From: Bacillota bacterium
Lineage (GTDB): Bacteria > Bacillota > Clostridia > Lachnospirales > Lachnospiraceae
Length of the DNA stretch: 64,000 nucleotides
Reading direction: 5' to 3'
Assembly (NCBI GenBank): GCA_023415055.1
Contig: JAEZLZ010000097.1
Coordinates: 4,207-68,206 of the forward strand
The notes under the pieces are model-generated. The model did no database searches, had not been told where the DNA came from, and worked only from the letters and a program-made list of their open reading frames with translations. A program made the translations under genes and the position numbers. This document shows positions 43,604 through 52,803 of this stretch, piece by piece. Numbering within the stretch: position 1 is the stretch's first letter; the number at the start of each line of letters is the position of its first letter.

Positions 43604-43634
43604 TTGACCTGGTGTTAGGTTTAAGTAGTATAAT
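43604..43634 (+). promoter_or_regulatory. Second MerR-type promoter (19-bp spacer) before the MFS gene
   Basis: TTGACC (43604-43609), 19-bp spacer, TATAAT (43629-43634). Inverted ACCT/AGGT (43607-43610/43617-43620) lies in the first half of the spacer. The leader to the GTG at 43764 also has a GGCTGG-taa-CCAGCC hairpin near 43710-43730 and nothing else recognised. Confidence 0.55.
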
Positions 43635-43763
43635 GATGTATATATATCACAGGAACTCAATCAAGTTTTCGAGAAAGGAAAGAAAAATAGCGATTTATTA
43701 TAATTCGCAGGCTGGTAACCAGCCGTGGTTAAGTAAAATAAAGAAGATGATGGGAGAAAAAGG

Positions 43764-44948
43764 GTGAAATCGGATAAAATATCTTTCAAATTAAGTATAT
43801 TCTATATGGCAGTCTATGTTGGACTGGCTTGTATTAGTCCGTTCTTGATATTATTCTATCAGCAAAAGGGATTGAACTTTGCTCAAATTGGATTAGTCAG
43901 TGCTGCGTATTCAATTTTTGGAGTATTCACTCAGCCCTTCTGGGGATTTATCACAGATAAGTACTTAAATAAAAGAATAACCTTAATCATGTTAAGTGTA
44001 CTTTGTGCCCTCATTATATTCAGCTTCCTTATGGTGAACAGCGTCCCATCGGTTTTTGCCGCAGTTATTCTACTTTCCATATTTCAAAACTCTGTCTATC
44101 CGATTGCCGACGCCTTTAGCTATGAGATCATCGAGCATAACCCTCAGATTCAATATGGAAGGATACGCCTCATGGGCAATATCGGCTATGCGTTCGGGGC
44201 ATTAGTTTTAGGTCTGATCATTCAGAGGTACGGTTTACGCATTTCCTATTATATCTTTTTTATAGTCATGATGCTCGCAAGTTTGATGATTGCTAAGGTG
44301 AAATTTACAGGTAAGCATACCGGGGTAAAGATTAATTTAAAGGATGGACTACGGCTTTTTCAGGATAAGAGATACTTGATTTTACTTTTGTCAGCAACGA
44401 TTTGTAATATTGCGATCGGTGGGAATGTAAATTACGTTGCCATCCTAATTCAAGATACCGGAGGAAATACCGGAATTCTGGGATTTGTCTGGTTCCTGGT
44501 TGCATTGAGTGCTTTGCCGGTTTTGTATTATGGCAGAAGATTGATCACAAAATTTGATATGCTATATTTTTATATGTTCGGAAGCCTGGTTTATGCGCTG
44601 CGTTTCTTTTTAGATTCAATCGTTGACTCCTATACTACTATCATCTGGATACAGTTATTGGAGAGCATCTCGTATCCGTTGGTATTGTTGGGAGCTTTGG
44701 AATATTTGAATAAGATAACACCGGATAAGGTTAAAACTACATCTATGACATTCTATACAGCCGCTTACGGAATCGGCGGTTTCATCGGTAATATCATTGG
44801 TGGTGTAATTCTTCAGAATGCAGAGGTATTCTTATTATATAAAGTATTAGCTGGTGTTTCGTTATTAGGTTGTATCGTGGTTCTGATATTAAAGAAAGTG
44901 GATCAATCGGTTAGTGAAGTACAATCGGAAGAGGTAACTGCGGCATGA
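43764..44948 (+). CDS. MFS transporter (MFS_1-like/nucleoside-H+ symporter-like group)
   Basis: 394-residue membrane transporter with 12 predicted helices. The loop 2-3 motif is GFITDKYLNKR (about 64-74). The sequence plan (YMAVYVGLACISPFLILFYQ at the start) matches the LacY/nucleoside-symporter-like MFS_1 group found in clostridia. Substrate unknown; its MerR-type promoter suggests inducible export of a toxic compound. The GTG at 43764 follows GGGAG. A terminator follows at 45049. Confidence 0.85.
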   Translation: MKSDKISFKLSIFYMAVYVGLACISPFLILFYQQKGLNFAQIGLVSAAYSIFGVFTQPFWGFITDKYLNKRITLIMLSVLCALIIFSFLMVNSVPSVFAAVILLSIFQNSVYPIADAFSYEIIEHNPQIQYGRIRLMGNIGYAFGALVLGLIIQRYGLRISYYIFFIVMMLASLMIAKVKFTGKHTGVKINLKDGLRLFQDKRYLILLLSATICNIAIGGNVNYVAILIQDTGGNTGILGFVWFLVALSALPVLYYGRRLITKFDMLYFYMFGSLVYALRFFLDSIVDSYTTIIWIQLLESISYPLVLLGALEYLNKITPDKVKTTSMTFYTAAYGIGGFIGNIIGGVILQNAEVFLLYKVLAGVSLLGCIVVLILKKVDQSVSEVQSEEVTAA

Positions 44949-45048
44949 GAGGAGTTTGAAGTAGGAAAGAAGATACCGCCTTATAAATGGAATTAGGATA
45001 AGAGAAGAAGATAACAGATGAATATAACAAAGATGTCATATTATTAGG

Positions 45049-45080
45049 ATAGTCAGTGTCACAGGATGCTGGCTATTTTT
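45049..45080 (+). terminator. Intrinsic terminator after the MFS gene
   Basis: ATAGTCAG (45049-45056) pairs with CTGGCTAT (45069-45076) with one G-T pair, followed by five T residues. The rest of the 341-bp gap to 45289 shows no clear feature. Confidence 0.7.
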
Positions 45081-45289
45081 AACATGCGCTCTGCATGTGC
45101 ACGTTCCTTAGACAATTTATTTTGTTCAGTGTCAGATAGAAAAAAACGGGATGGAAATTGGTGGAATAATTTAAGGGATTATGATAAAATGGGTTAGATA
45201 TTATATCAAACAAATAGGTATCTATTATAGAGTAACAGTTTTACCTGAGCTTTGGGAATTTCATATTATGAATACTAGGCGGTGCTTAT

Positions 45290-46084
45290 ATGTATAAAAT
45301 GAACAAGATAGAGAATGTCATTGAACAATACCAGAACGATGAAAATTTATCAATCAGAATTCAACTACATTCCAAATATAGTACGAATAAACAAGGCTGG
45401 TATCCATGGCTTTTTGAACAATATGAGTTTGCAAATGGATACCGGATACTGGAACTTGGCTGTGGAAATGGAGATCAGTGGCAGGATCGTATAGACAAAC
45501 TCCCCGCACATTGCACATTAGTGTTGTCCGATTTTTCAGAAGGTATGATTAATAAAGTATGGGAAAAATATTCTTGTCATAAGAACCTACTTTCGCAAAA
45601 AATAGATATACAGAACATACCTTTTCCTGATCAATGCTTTGATGCTGTTATTGCCAATCATATGTTGTATCATGTTCCGGATTTGTCAAAAGCAATTTCC
45701 GAAGTACATAGAGTATTAAGAAGCGGCGGCAAATTTTATGCTGCTACCAATGGTAACGGTGGTATGAGAACATATTTACATAATGCCAGAAAACTCATCG
45801 ATTCTGGTACACCCGCTTTATCAGATGGTTTTTCATTCAGTCTTCAAAATGGTGCAGAACTTCTTAGTAAATATTTTGGCGATGTGAAAAGCTGCCTATA
45901 TGGAGATTCTTTGCACATCACAGAAACACAGGATTTGATTGATTGGATGAAATCAGCCGCAACTATTTCAAACTATTCTGAATGTGATTTTGAAAAATTA
46001 TACGATTATTTTGAGAATATCAGGATCAAACAAGGAGCTATCGAGGTGCCAAAGGAGTTGGGATTATTTATTTCAACAAAGTGA
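45290..46084 (+). CDS. Class I SAM-dependent methyltransferase
   Basis: 264 residues. Motif I LELGCGNGDQW (about 55-65), motif II LVLSDFSEGMI, DIQNIPFPDQCFDAVIANHMLYHV (motifs III-IV region) and VLRSGGKFYAATNG (post-motif). These define a Methyltransf_11-type enzyme for small molecules. Substrate not readable. It is followed after 30 bp by an aminoglycoside-adenylyltransferase-like gene, and the pair recalls resistance-type gene clusters. Confidence 0.87.
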   Translation: MYKMNKIENVIEQYQNDENLSIRIQLHSKYSTNKQGWYPWLFEQYEFANGYRILELGCGNGDQWQDRIDKLPAHCTLVLSDFSEGMINKVWEKYSCHKNLLSQKIDIQNIPFPDQCFDAVIANHMLYHVPDLSKAISEVHRVLRSGGKFYAATNGNGGMRTYLHNARKLIDSGTPALSDGFSFSLQNGAELLSKYFGDVKSCLYGDSLHITETQDLIDWMKSAATISNYSECDFEKLYDYFENIRIKQGAIEVPKELGLFISTK

Positions 46085-46114
46085 TACTACTTGCTGAATA
46101 GGAGGATGTTTTAT

Positions 46115-46981
46115 TTGAATTCATATGATTCCATTATGAAAAAAATAGTGTCATTTGCGAATGAATCGGAATTGATTCAGGCGATGGTTCTTTTTGGTTC
46201 CAGAGCAAGAGAAAAAGATCCTGCAGATAAGTATTCGGATTACGATATCATTTTTCTTGTAAAGGACGTTGATTATTTCTTAAGTACAGATGATTGGCTG
46301 AATCAAATTGAACAATACTATATTTCCTTTCAAGAACCAACAGCAGCCTATGGCCAGGAGCGCAGAGTGTTTTTCAGAGATGCGATGGATATGGACTTTC
46401 TATTTTACGAGGTGAAAGATGCGGAGAGGTTAGCAGCTGATCCTACGATACAATCCTTCTTTGCTCGCGGATATCAGATATTGGTAGATAAAGTTGATTT
46501 TAAAGGTGCTGTGGAACGCAATAAACCAATGAAATCAACGGAAGCTATAAAAACTGTTTTGACAGAGACGGAATTTATTAATCTGGTAAATATATTTTGG
46601 TTTCACTCAATCTGGTCGGTGAAAAAGATATTACGAGGAGAAACCTGGTCAGCAAAAAGCTGTGTTGATGGTTATATGAAGGATTTATTAAGGCAGATGC
46701 TTGAGAGCTATTCAAAAGCTGATCATGGGAAAGACTTTGATGTTTGGCATGATGGCAGATTTTTTGACAATTGGGTCGAGGAAGATATTAAGAGAAAGTT
46801 GAAGAAAGCATATGGAGCTTATGACGCTGAGGATATTTTAAGAGCGCTGAACAATACGATGCGTATCTTTAGTGAGGTTTCAAATAAAACTGCAACTCTT
46901 CTGGATTATGATTATCCAATCACAGCTGAGACATATGCTTTGGAGCAAATAGAAAAACTTACTTCACAGATTCACGGATGA
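46115..46981 (+). CDS. ANT(6)-like aminoglycoside nucleotidyltransferase
   Basis: 288 residues of the streptomycin 6-adenylyltransferase family. The nucleotidyltransferase core is LFGSRAREKDPADKYSDYDIIFLV, with GSR and the DxD pair needed for metal-ATP binding. The long helical C-terminal domain includes NLVNIFWFHSIW and AKSCVDGYMKDLLRQMLES, as in ANT(6). The start is most likely the TTG at 46115 with AGGAGG 9 bp upstream; the in-frame ATG at 46106 abuts that site and the TTG at 46091 precedes it. Actual antibiotic specificity cannot be inferred. Confidence 0.85.
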   Translation: MNSYDSIMKKIVSFANESELIQAMVLFGSRAREKDPADKYSDYDIIFLVKDVDYFLSTDDWLNQIEQYYISFQEPTAAYGQERRVFFRDAMDMDFLFYEVKDAERLAADPTIQSFFARGYQILVDKVDFKGAVERNKPMKSTEAIKTVLTETEFINLVNIFWFHSIWSVKKILRGETWSAKSCVDGYMKDLLRQMLESYSKADHGKDFDVWHDGRFFDNWVEEDIKRKLKKAYGAYDAEDILRALNNTMRIFSEVSNKTATLLDYDYPITAETYALEQIEKLTSQIHG

Positions 46982-47006
46982 CTATGATTTTATGGAGGCA
47001 AATTCA

Positions 47007-47537
47007 ATGACAACACCTATTTTAGAAACAGAGAGATTACTGTTAAGGCCTTTTACCATAGAAGATACACAGGAAGTATTCGAGTGTTGGGAAAGTGATG
47101 CAGATGTTGCAAGATATATGATGTGGGAAAGTCATAATGATATTGAAAAAACAAAGAAATTTATTGAATACGAATTATCTATGTTATCAATTGATAAGTG
47201 GTATCGTTGGTGTATCACGGATAAAATTACAAAAACAATATTTGGTACTTGCCTAATATACTTCAATGATGAGGAGAACTGCTGGGATATCTCTTATAAT
47301 CTGGGTAAGAAATATTGGAGAAGAGGTTATGTTACAGAAGCAATGAAAAAAGTGATGGAATTTGCAATTCATTCATTAGGATTGAAAGAATTTATTGCTG
47401 CACATGCAATAGAAAATCCTGCATCTGGAAAAGTAATAGAAAAGTTAGGATTTCAATATGAATGTGATATTGACTATATCTGTAACGGTGGCAATATACA
47501 TACAATAGGAAAAAAATATCGCTTGAAAGTAATTTGA
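47007..47537 (+). CDS. GNAT acetyltransferase, RimJ/RimL-like
   Basis: 176 residues starting MTTPILETERLLLRPF, the typical RimJ/RimL-type N-terminus. The acetyl-CoA loop is GKKYWRRGYVTEAMKKVMEFA, and the VIEKLGFQYE segment closes the fold. The ATG at 47007 has GGAGG 8 bp upstream; that GGAGG overlaps the in-frame ATG at 46992. It follows the ANT(6)-like gene by 25 bp. Substrate unknown; protein N-termini or antibiotics are possible. Confidence 0.87.
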   Translation: MTTPILETERLLLRPFTIEDTQEVFECWESDADVARYMMWESHNDIEKTKKFIEYELSMLSIDKWYRWCITDKITKTIFGTCLIYFNDEENCWDISYNLGKKYWRRGYVTEAMKKVMEFAIHSLGLKEFIAAHAIENPASGKVIEKLGFQYECDIDYICNGGNIHTIGKKYRLKVI

Positions 47538-47649
47538 TGTAGGAGAAAGAAAGATTTTATTAAGAGCTATTTTTCATTATTTTATTATCAATTATTATTT
47601 AGAAAATCAAAACATTAATTAAAAAGTATCAGGAAAAGGAGAAAAGCAA

Positions 47650-47979
47650 GTGAAAATTCAAGATGTCCCTTTTTGCACAATTGATTGGAAAACAGTAAAA
47701 CCGACAAGACATCCGGGCATAACCGGAGAGGCCTATTGGCGTACCTTTGAAATAGGAAATATAAGAGTTCGTATGGTCGAATATACGCCAGGGTATTTAG
47801 CAGATCATTGGTGTAAACGCGGGCATGTACTTCTGGTCCTGGAGGGTGAATTAGTAACTGAACTTGAGGATGGCAGAAAATTTACATTAATGCCAGGAAT
47901 GAGTTACCAGGTTGCCGAAGATGTGAATCCTCATCGTTCTTATACAGAACAAGGTGCTAAGCTGTTTATTGTAGACTGA
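47650..47979 (+). CDS. DHCW-motif-type cupin protein
   Basis: 109-residue single cupin barrel. The segment ADHWCKRGHVLLVLEGELVTELEDG (residues about 56-80) corresponds to the DHCW-motif cupin family, here with order D-H-W-C. It has the metal-site His residues and the closing strand NPHRSYTEQGAKLFIVD. Function unknown. The start is a GTG at 47650 preceded by AAAAGGAG. Confidence 0.8.
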   Translation: MKIQDVPFCTIDWKTVKPTRHPGITGEAYWRTFEIGNIRVRMVEYTPGYLADHWCKRGHVLLVLEGELVTELEDGRKFTLMPGMSYQVAEDVNPHRSYTEQGAKLFIVD

Positions 47980-47992
47980 TTTTATGATCCAA

Positions 47993-48103
47993 ATGCGGTT
48001 CTTTTCATCCGAGCTTACTTATTATTTGATGAAACAGATCAATAGAGAGGGAAATTTAGAAGCGGCAAGAAAAGCCGAAATGAAGGCAGTTTTGCTCAAA
48101 TAA
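47993..48103 (+). other. Short open frame, possible gene remnant
   Basis: 36 codons from ATG 47993 (MRFFSSELTYYLMKQ then a basic/Ala-rich helix) to TAA 48101-48103. No ribosome binding site before the ATG. It could be the C-terminal end of a lost gene between the cupin and the next gene. No family recognised. Confidence 0.25.
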
Positions 48104-48139
48104 ATTGTATTAGTTAAATAATTTCAAGGGTGGAGTATA

Positions 48140-48736
48140 ATGCTAGAGTGGTTTTTAAAAAATAAGATGAGGTTTTTAGTGGGTCTGATTTCTGCAATTA
48201 TAATCTGCAGTATAGTGAGATTACAGTTTCCTGCTAATCAACTGCTTTCGGATGAAGAATTAGAGAGACTTATATCCGATAAAGGTATTGAGCCCGTTTT
48301 AATTAGCAATATAGGAGATTCTTATACTGCTATTCTTTATAAAGATGACAATAGAATTGAAAGATTAATGTTAATTGCATATAAGAACATTTGGAGCACA
48401 GTTAAGACAAAACCATTTGCTTTTTATACACCAGACAGAGCTAGCAAAGTAAATGTTGAATACTGGTCTAAAGATCCATTTAGATACAATTTAATTGGTT
48501 TTGTTGGAATAGAAATATTGAATAAAGAAGTTTTTGATAAAGCAAAAAGTGTTAAAGTAGTATTAGATAATGGTGTCGTTGAAAGAGCATATTTCAATAA
48601 TTCAAATATTCTGTTAGTACCTGCAACAAGAAAATATTTTTGGGAGAAGCCAAGAATAGAAATAATTGAATTATATGATGATAATGGAAAAGTTATAGAT
48701 GGATTTTACACTAGGTCAGAATATTTACCTGATTAA
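48140..48736 (+). CDS. Single-pass membrane protein of unknown function
   Basis: 198 residues: a short cytoplasmic start, one membrane helix at about 12-28 (FLVGLISAIIICSIV), and an extracellular alpha/beta domain with alternating strands and many aromatic residues. No family recognised. The ATG follows GGTGGAG. Codon use is A/T-richer than the housekeeping genes on the left, as for many neighbours here. Confidence 0.7.
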   Translation: MLEWFLKNKMRFLVGLISAIIICSIVRLQFPANQLLSDEELERLISDKGIEPVLISNIGDSYTAILYKDDNRIERLMLIAYKNIWSTVKTKPFAFYTPDRASKVNVEYWSKDPFRYNLIGFVGIEILNKEVFDKAKSVKVVLDNGVVERAYFNNSNILLVPATRKYFWEKPRIEIIELYDDNGKVIDGFYTRSEYLPD

Positions 48737-48863
48737 TGTATGGGATTAGAGTTGTTATGATACACATTCATTCTATGGCAATTGTGAAGTAATTCACTTA
48801 ATCATTACGTATCAATTCAGAATACGAGATTTAACGTCAAAACATTCATTTTAGGAGATTTCA

Positions 48864-49418
48864 ATGAGCACTGGTAATGGAATAATTATTATGGGTCTGA
48901 ATGGGAGTGGCAAATCCACAATTTGTCGTGAACTGTCAGAGCTATTGAACTATAGACGTATGGATGTAGAAGACTATTATTTTCTAGACTCTGACATACC
49001 ATATACGAAAAGCCGCACTCGCGAAGAGGTTAAGCGGTTGATGCTTGATGATATTAACAACTATCACAACTATATACTCTCATCCGTCGGGTGTAATTGG
49101 GATTCCGAGATTGTATCTACATATAAGCTGGCCGTTCTTCTTTATGCTCCGCTTCAAGTGAGATTAGATCGAATAAAGCAACGAGAAATAGCTCGTTTTG
49201 GGAATAGAGTTTTAGATGGGGGAAATATGTATGAATCTCAAAAGCGATTTTATGATATGGTTGTATCACGTTCTGCAGAGGATATAAGACAGCAGGCATG
49301 TTCGCTCACTTGCCCGGTATTGGAGATAGATGCAACACAGCCAGTGAAAGAAATTCTTAATTTGATTTACAGCAATTATTTGAATATACTGGAAGAAGGA
49401 TCAGCGAATAATGGATGA
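48864..49418 (+). CDS. P-loop nucleoside/small-molecule kinase-like protein
   Basis: 184 residues. Walker A is GLNGSGKST (about 12-20), and a YRRMDVEDYYFLDSDIPY segment supplies the acidic substrate/Walker-B-like region. The lid segment LDRIKQREIARFGNRVLDGG is Arg-rich, as in small kinases of the AAA_17/AAA_18 groups. Phosphate acceptor unknown; antibiotic phosphotransferases, shikimate and nucleotide kinases share this plan. The ATG follows TAGGAG. Confidence 0.8.
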   Translation: MSTGNGIIIMGLNGSGKSTICRELSELLNYRRMDVEDYYFLDSDIPYTKSRTREEVKRLMLDDINNYHNYILSSVGCNWDSEIVSTYKLAVLLYAPLQVRLDRIKQREIARFGNRVLDGGNMYESQKRFYDMVVSRSAEDIRQQACSLTCPVLEIDATQPVKEILNLIYSNYLNILEEGSANNG

Positions 49419-49469
49419 TATTAGTATTGATACAGATAGTGATTCGATTTTAAATGGAGGACAAGTTCT

Positions 49470-50045
49470 ATGGATGAAAAAATAAGATGCTCTTGGGCAG
49501 GAAACACCGCCATATACATAGATTATCATGACAATGAATGGGGACGGCCGGTACATGATGATATCAAGCTCTTTGAAATGCTTATTTTAGAAGGAATGCA
49601 GGCAGGGCTTTCATGGATAACCATACTTAATCGAAGAGAAGCATTCAGAGAGGCTTTTGATGGGTTTGATCCTAATAAGGTAGCCCTTTATGATGATACA
49701 AAAATTCAAGAACTCATAGTAAACGAAAAAATAATTAGAAATCGCCTTAAAATTAATGCCGCTGTGAGCAATGCCAAGGCATTTTTAAAAGTGATTGAAG
49801 AATACGGAAGCTTTGATAAGTTTATATGGGGATATGTGGACTATGCACCGATTACAGGTCGTTGGGAGAAACTCCAAGACGTTCCGGCAAGCACACCTCT
49901 CTCCGATAAGATTAGTAAAGACTTGAAGAAAAGGGGCTTTAAGTTTGTTGGTTCAACCATAATTTATGCATTCATGCAAGCTACTGGTATGGTCAATGAT
50001 CATATTATGACCTGCTTTGCTTATGATGAGATATTGAACAGGTAG
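49470..50045 (+). CDS. tag: DNA-3-methyladenine glycosylase I
   Basis: Base-excision repair enzyme removing 3-methyladenine, 191 residues. The family start IRCSWAG (Cys zinc ligand) and YHDNEWGRPVHDD are present, followed by LEGMQAGLSWITILNRRE. The C-terminal zinc-site segment MVNDHIMTCF completes the HhH-type fold. The ATG follows TGGAGG. It is the one clear DNA-repair enzyme in this stretch. Confidence 0.95.
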   Translation: MDEKIRCSWAGNTAIYIDYHDNEWGRPVHDDIKLFEMLILEGMQAGLSWITILNRREAFREAFDGFDPNKVALYDDTKIQELIVNEKIIRNRLKINAAVSNAKAFLKVIEEYGSFDKFIWGYVDYAPITGRWEKLQDVPASTPLSDKISKDLKKRGFKFVGSTIIYAFMQATGMVNDHIMTCFAYDEILNR

Positions 50046-50131
50046 CGTTTGAAAATAGCCAAGGTATCACTCACTACCGTTACATTAAGGATTGAAATGT
50101 ACTTATTCCCAAAAAGAAGGATGTATCATAA

Positions 50132-50749
50132 ATGAATTGGTCCAGGTATGATGAAGTAAACCATATAATAGAAAAATTACTGAAGGGACATCGAAAAATC
50201 TTTGAGGATAAAATGGCTGGCTTTTATTTGTATGGATCGTTGATATGGGGTGATTTTGACGTTGTTTCCAGCGATATAGATACACTATGTGCATTAGCCT
50301 CCGAGGTAACTCCTGAGGAAATCGATATGTCAATGAGACAATAAGAGCAATAATAAATTGCGAACATAAAATGCGAAGTAAAGCTGCTTTGCAACATTTC
50401 AAAAGTGTGTCTCAATCGTTTACAATAGTGAAATATCAAAGAAGTATATTAATACACAGGAAGATGAAATAGTTTGGACTTTAATAGAAAAATGGAAGCC
50501 GAGTATCTGCGAGCTAATCCCACTTCAGGGTATTTGACAGAAATTCTGACATAAAAAGAATTCCCGGACTATATTGATTATTTACCGCATGGATACATTG
50601 TACGAATAATTGGTATTATTGGATATTTACCTGAAGTGGATGAGGGCCTTACTAACCCCATATCAATGTCAAGAGAAGAATTCAAATATTTTGCTGATAA
50701 TACAGCTGCTCTTGTGGTGAGTAAGTTAAGGGAAACAAAGTTGATTTGA
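50132..50749 (+). pseudogene. Degraded nucleotidyltransferase locus
   Basis: An ATG at 50132 opens a 70-residue frame containing FYLYGSLIWGDFDVVSSDIDT, a nucleotidyltransferase-type GS...DxD core, which stops at 50344. Downstream, a frame from 50492 to 50749 reads EYLRANPTSGYLTEILT, a stop codon, then KEFPDYIDYLPHGY and further protein-like sequence. Both pieces look like parts of one or two decayed genes of the aminoglycoside-type nucleotidyltransferase kind. The assignment of the second piece to the same gene is uncertain. Confidence 0.6.
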
Positions 50750-50781
50750 TAAATAACATAATAAAACTGGAGGTAAACAAC

Positions 50782-51795
50782 ATGAAACGAAATATGGCTA
50801 CCACAATATTAGTAGTACTAATAATCATTACACTTTGCTCCTGTGAAAAGAGATCAGCAATAGATACAACTCAGGAAGCTATCAATCCTATTACAGAAGC
50901 TGCTTCTGGGGAGAATGAACCGGAAGAACCGGCAATTGTCACTGCGGAACCCAAAAAGCCGATCGTAGAAAGCATTACCCCTGCAATAACAGAGGATACT
51001 ACCAATGTCATTCCTGTTACCTTAGAGGTACCTCCCTTCAGTTATTATTTATCAGACAAAGTAAAGGCAGATGACAATCAACCCATTCAATTAGCAATGA
51101 TATCAAGTACTCCTAATGAAATTACTGATGAGGACAAATGGTTCATTGATAATAACCTAATCTTTAACACTTATGAGGTGCCTAATTCATTTCGATATAT
51201 TACCGGTAATCTGCCGGACGGAATTGCCAAGAAGTGGGACGAATTGATTATAACTTCTGCATTCTATGACGATTTTTACATTTACTGTACCTATGGATCA
51301 AACTTTAGTGAAGGCTATAAATTGAATATCTATGATAAGAATTCTTTCGAGATTATTTATGCTTTAGACTTTACTAATTATTGTTATGCACCGGAATATA
51401 TCTCGGAGGATTTTGATTATATTCAGCAGGCAATTAATTGGGCAGAGATTAAGGATAATATTCTATATGTTTCGCATAGTCATAGTACCTATGCGAAAAG
51501 CTCTAATAATATGAATGCTTACATAACAGCCATCGATCTGTCTGATATGTCTATACAGTGGAGAACGGATCCATTAGTCAGCAACGTATACAATTTTCAA
51601 ATTATTGATAATGTTATTATTAGCGGGTACGGATTTACGGATGAACCTGATTTCTTATATCAGATTGATACTTCCAGTGGTAAGGTTATAGATAAAATAC
51701 CATTGAAAACAGCGGCAGAATATATCATTAAGAAGGGTAATGTACTATATGTGCGTACTTATAATATGAATTATGAGTTTGAAATCACTCAATAG
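50782..51795 (+). CDS. Lipoprotein with PQQ-like beta-propeller
   Basis: 337-residue surface lipoprotein. The signal peptide ends LCSC (Cys about 21). An acidic, Pro/Thr-rich linker (about 25-80) follows, then repeated beta segments such as VYNFQIIDNVIISGYG and FLYQIDTSSGKVIDKIPL, which resemble blades of PQQ/WD-type propellers. Binding or scaffolding role is likely; no catalytic motif. The ATG at 50782 follows GGAGGTAAAC; the frame extends upstream to 50746 without a ribosome binding site. Confidence 0.75.
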   Translation: MKRNMATTILVVLIIITLCSCEKRSAIDTTQEAINPITEAASGENEPEEPAIVTAEPKKPIVESITPAITEDTTNVIPVTLEVPPFSYYLSDKVKADDNQPIQLAMISSTPNEITDEDKWFIDNNLIFNTYEVPNSFRYITGNLPDGIAKKWDELIITSAFYDDFYIYCTYGSNFSEGYKLNIYDKNSFEIIYALDFTNYCYAPEYISEDFDYIQQAINWAEIKDNILYVSHSHSTYAKSSNNMNAYITAIDLSDMSIQWRTDPLVSNVYNFQIIDNVIISGYGFTDEPDFLYQIDTSSGKVIDKIPLKTAAEYIIKKGNVLYVRTYNMNYEFEITQ

Positions 51796-51919
51796 ATTGG
51801 TACATTTGGAGTTTTTGGCATTTCCCGGTTCCGAAAGATTGGAATACATTGTTTGTTCCCAAGTAAATTATTGCACAGATACATATTCAGCAATATCCTA
51901 ATAAAAGGAGGAAATTATT

Positions 51920-52336
51920 ATGCAAGATGTTTTTCCAACAGAACAAGAACTTAACGAAATGCTCGGAGCAGAGAAATATATGGTATGGGTGGCTGTCAGC
52001 AATCTTATTGAAAGCTCATACGAAATGGAGATCTTACGCAAGAACACGAATTGGAACGATTGGAAATACGAGCATAAATACCGTCGTGGCGGTAAAACCT
52101 TATGTACGCTTTACGCCAATGAAAAAGGTTTTATGATACAAATAGTTTTTGGAAAAGAGGAACGAGCTAAATTTGAGAACGAACAACATACTTACTCGGA
52201 TGAAGTTCAAAGCATCTATAATAATTCAACGACATATCATGACGGCAAATGGATGTCTTTTGAACCGGCCAATTCCCTACTAGAGGATATTCAGAGGTTA
52301 TTGTATATCAAAAGAAAACCAAATAAAAATAAATAA
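51920..52336 (+). CDS. DUF3788-family protein
   Basis: 138 residues, cytoplasmic. The sequence W-x-D-W-K-Y-E-x-K-Y-R-R-G-G-K-T-L-C-T-L (from about 50) with a downstream MIQIVFGKEERAKFE and a FEPANS...D near the end matches DUF3788 proteins, whose function is unknown. The ATG follows AAAAGGAGG. Neighbours are unrelated accessory genes. Confidence 0.85.
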   Translation: MQDVFPTEQELNEMLGAEKYMVWVAVSNLIESSYEMEILRKNTNWNDWKYEHKYRRGGKTLCTLYANEKGFMIQIVFGKEERAKFENEQHTYSDEVQSIYNNSTTYHDGKWMSFEPANSLLEDIQRLLYIKRKPNKNK

Positions 52337-52468
52337 ATGTTCCATGGGCTTCTGGATTTGGGCGGTAATTTATTGCGATACGGTAGAGTATAGGCATAAT
52401 TAATTGAATAATCTCAATAAATTAGAGATTAATATATAGATTAATATAATAAATCAGGAGCGCATGAA

Positions 52469-52718
52469 ATGAAAAAAATGATTTGGTCGAGAGTTTTATT
52501 AGGTATTGGAGGCTTATAATTAGTCTGTTATATAGTTGGTATTACATATTTTTTATAGTTTTCGTGAATACAACAGGTACGCTTCTGCTGGAGCCGACAT
52601 TGACGCTCTTATTCATAGTGTATTGCTATTACCCCCAACTATAATTTGCTTGGTATCATCCATTATATTAAGAATATTCTATAAAAAATCAATAAATAAG
52701 TTTTTTTATGATTTATAA
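52469..52718 (+). pseudogene. Small membrane protein gene with nonsense and frameshift changes
   Basis: An ATG at 52469 after CAGGAG starts MKKMIWSRVLLGIGG, then TAA, then LVCYIVGITYF in the same frame. A one-base shift near 52550 continues FYSFREYNRYASAGADID and a second helix LPPTIICLVSSIILRIF to the stop at 52718. The restored product would be a two-helix membrane protein of about 82 residues. Both a stop and a frameshift argue for true decay. Confidence 0.65.
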
Positions 52719-52803
52719 GAGTTTTACGATGACTTGCTTCACATTAGTTACAGAATGCGAATTAGTTGTATTAAATAAAATTCAAATTTTTGGGGGAATA
52801 AAA

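Noticed and set aside
43690..43740. Riboswitch in the MFS leader
   Set aside because: A GGCTGG/CCAGCC hairpin exists, but the sequence does not match any riboswitch core I know.
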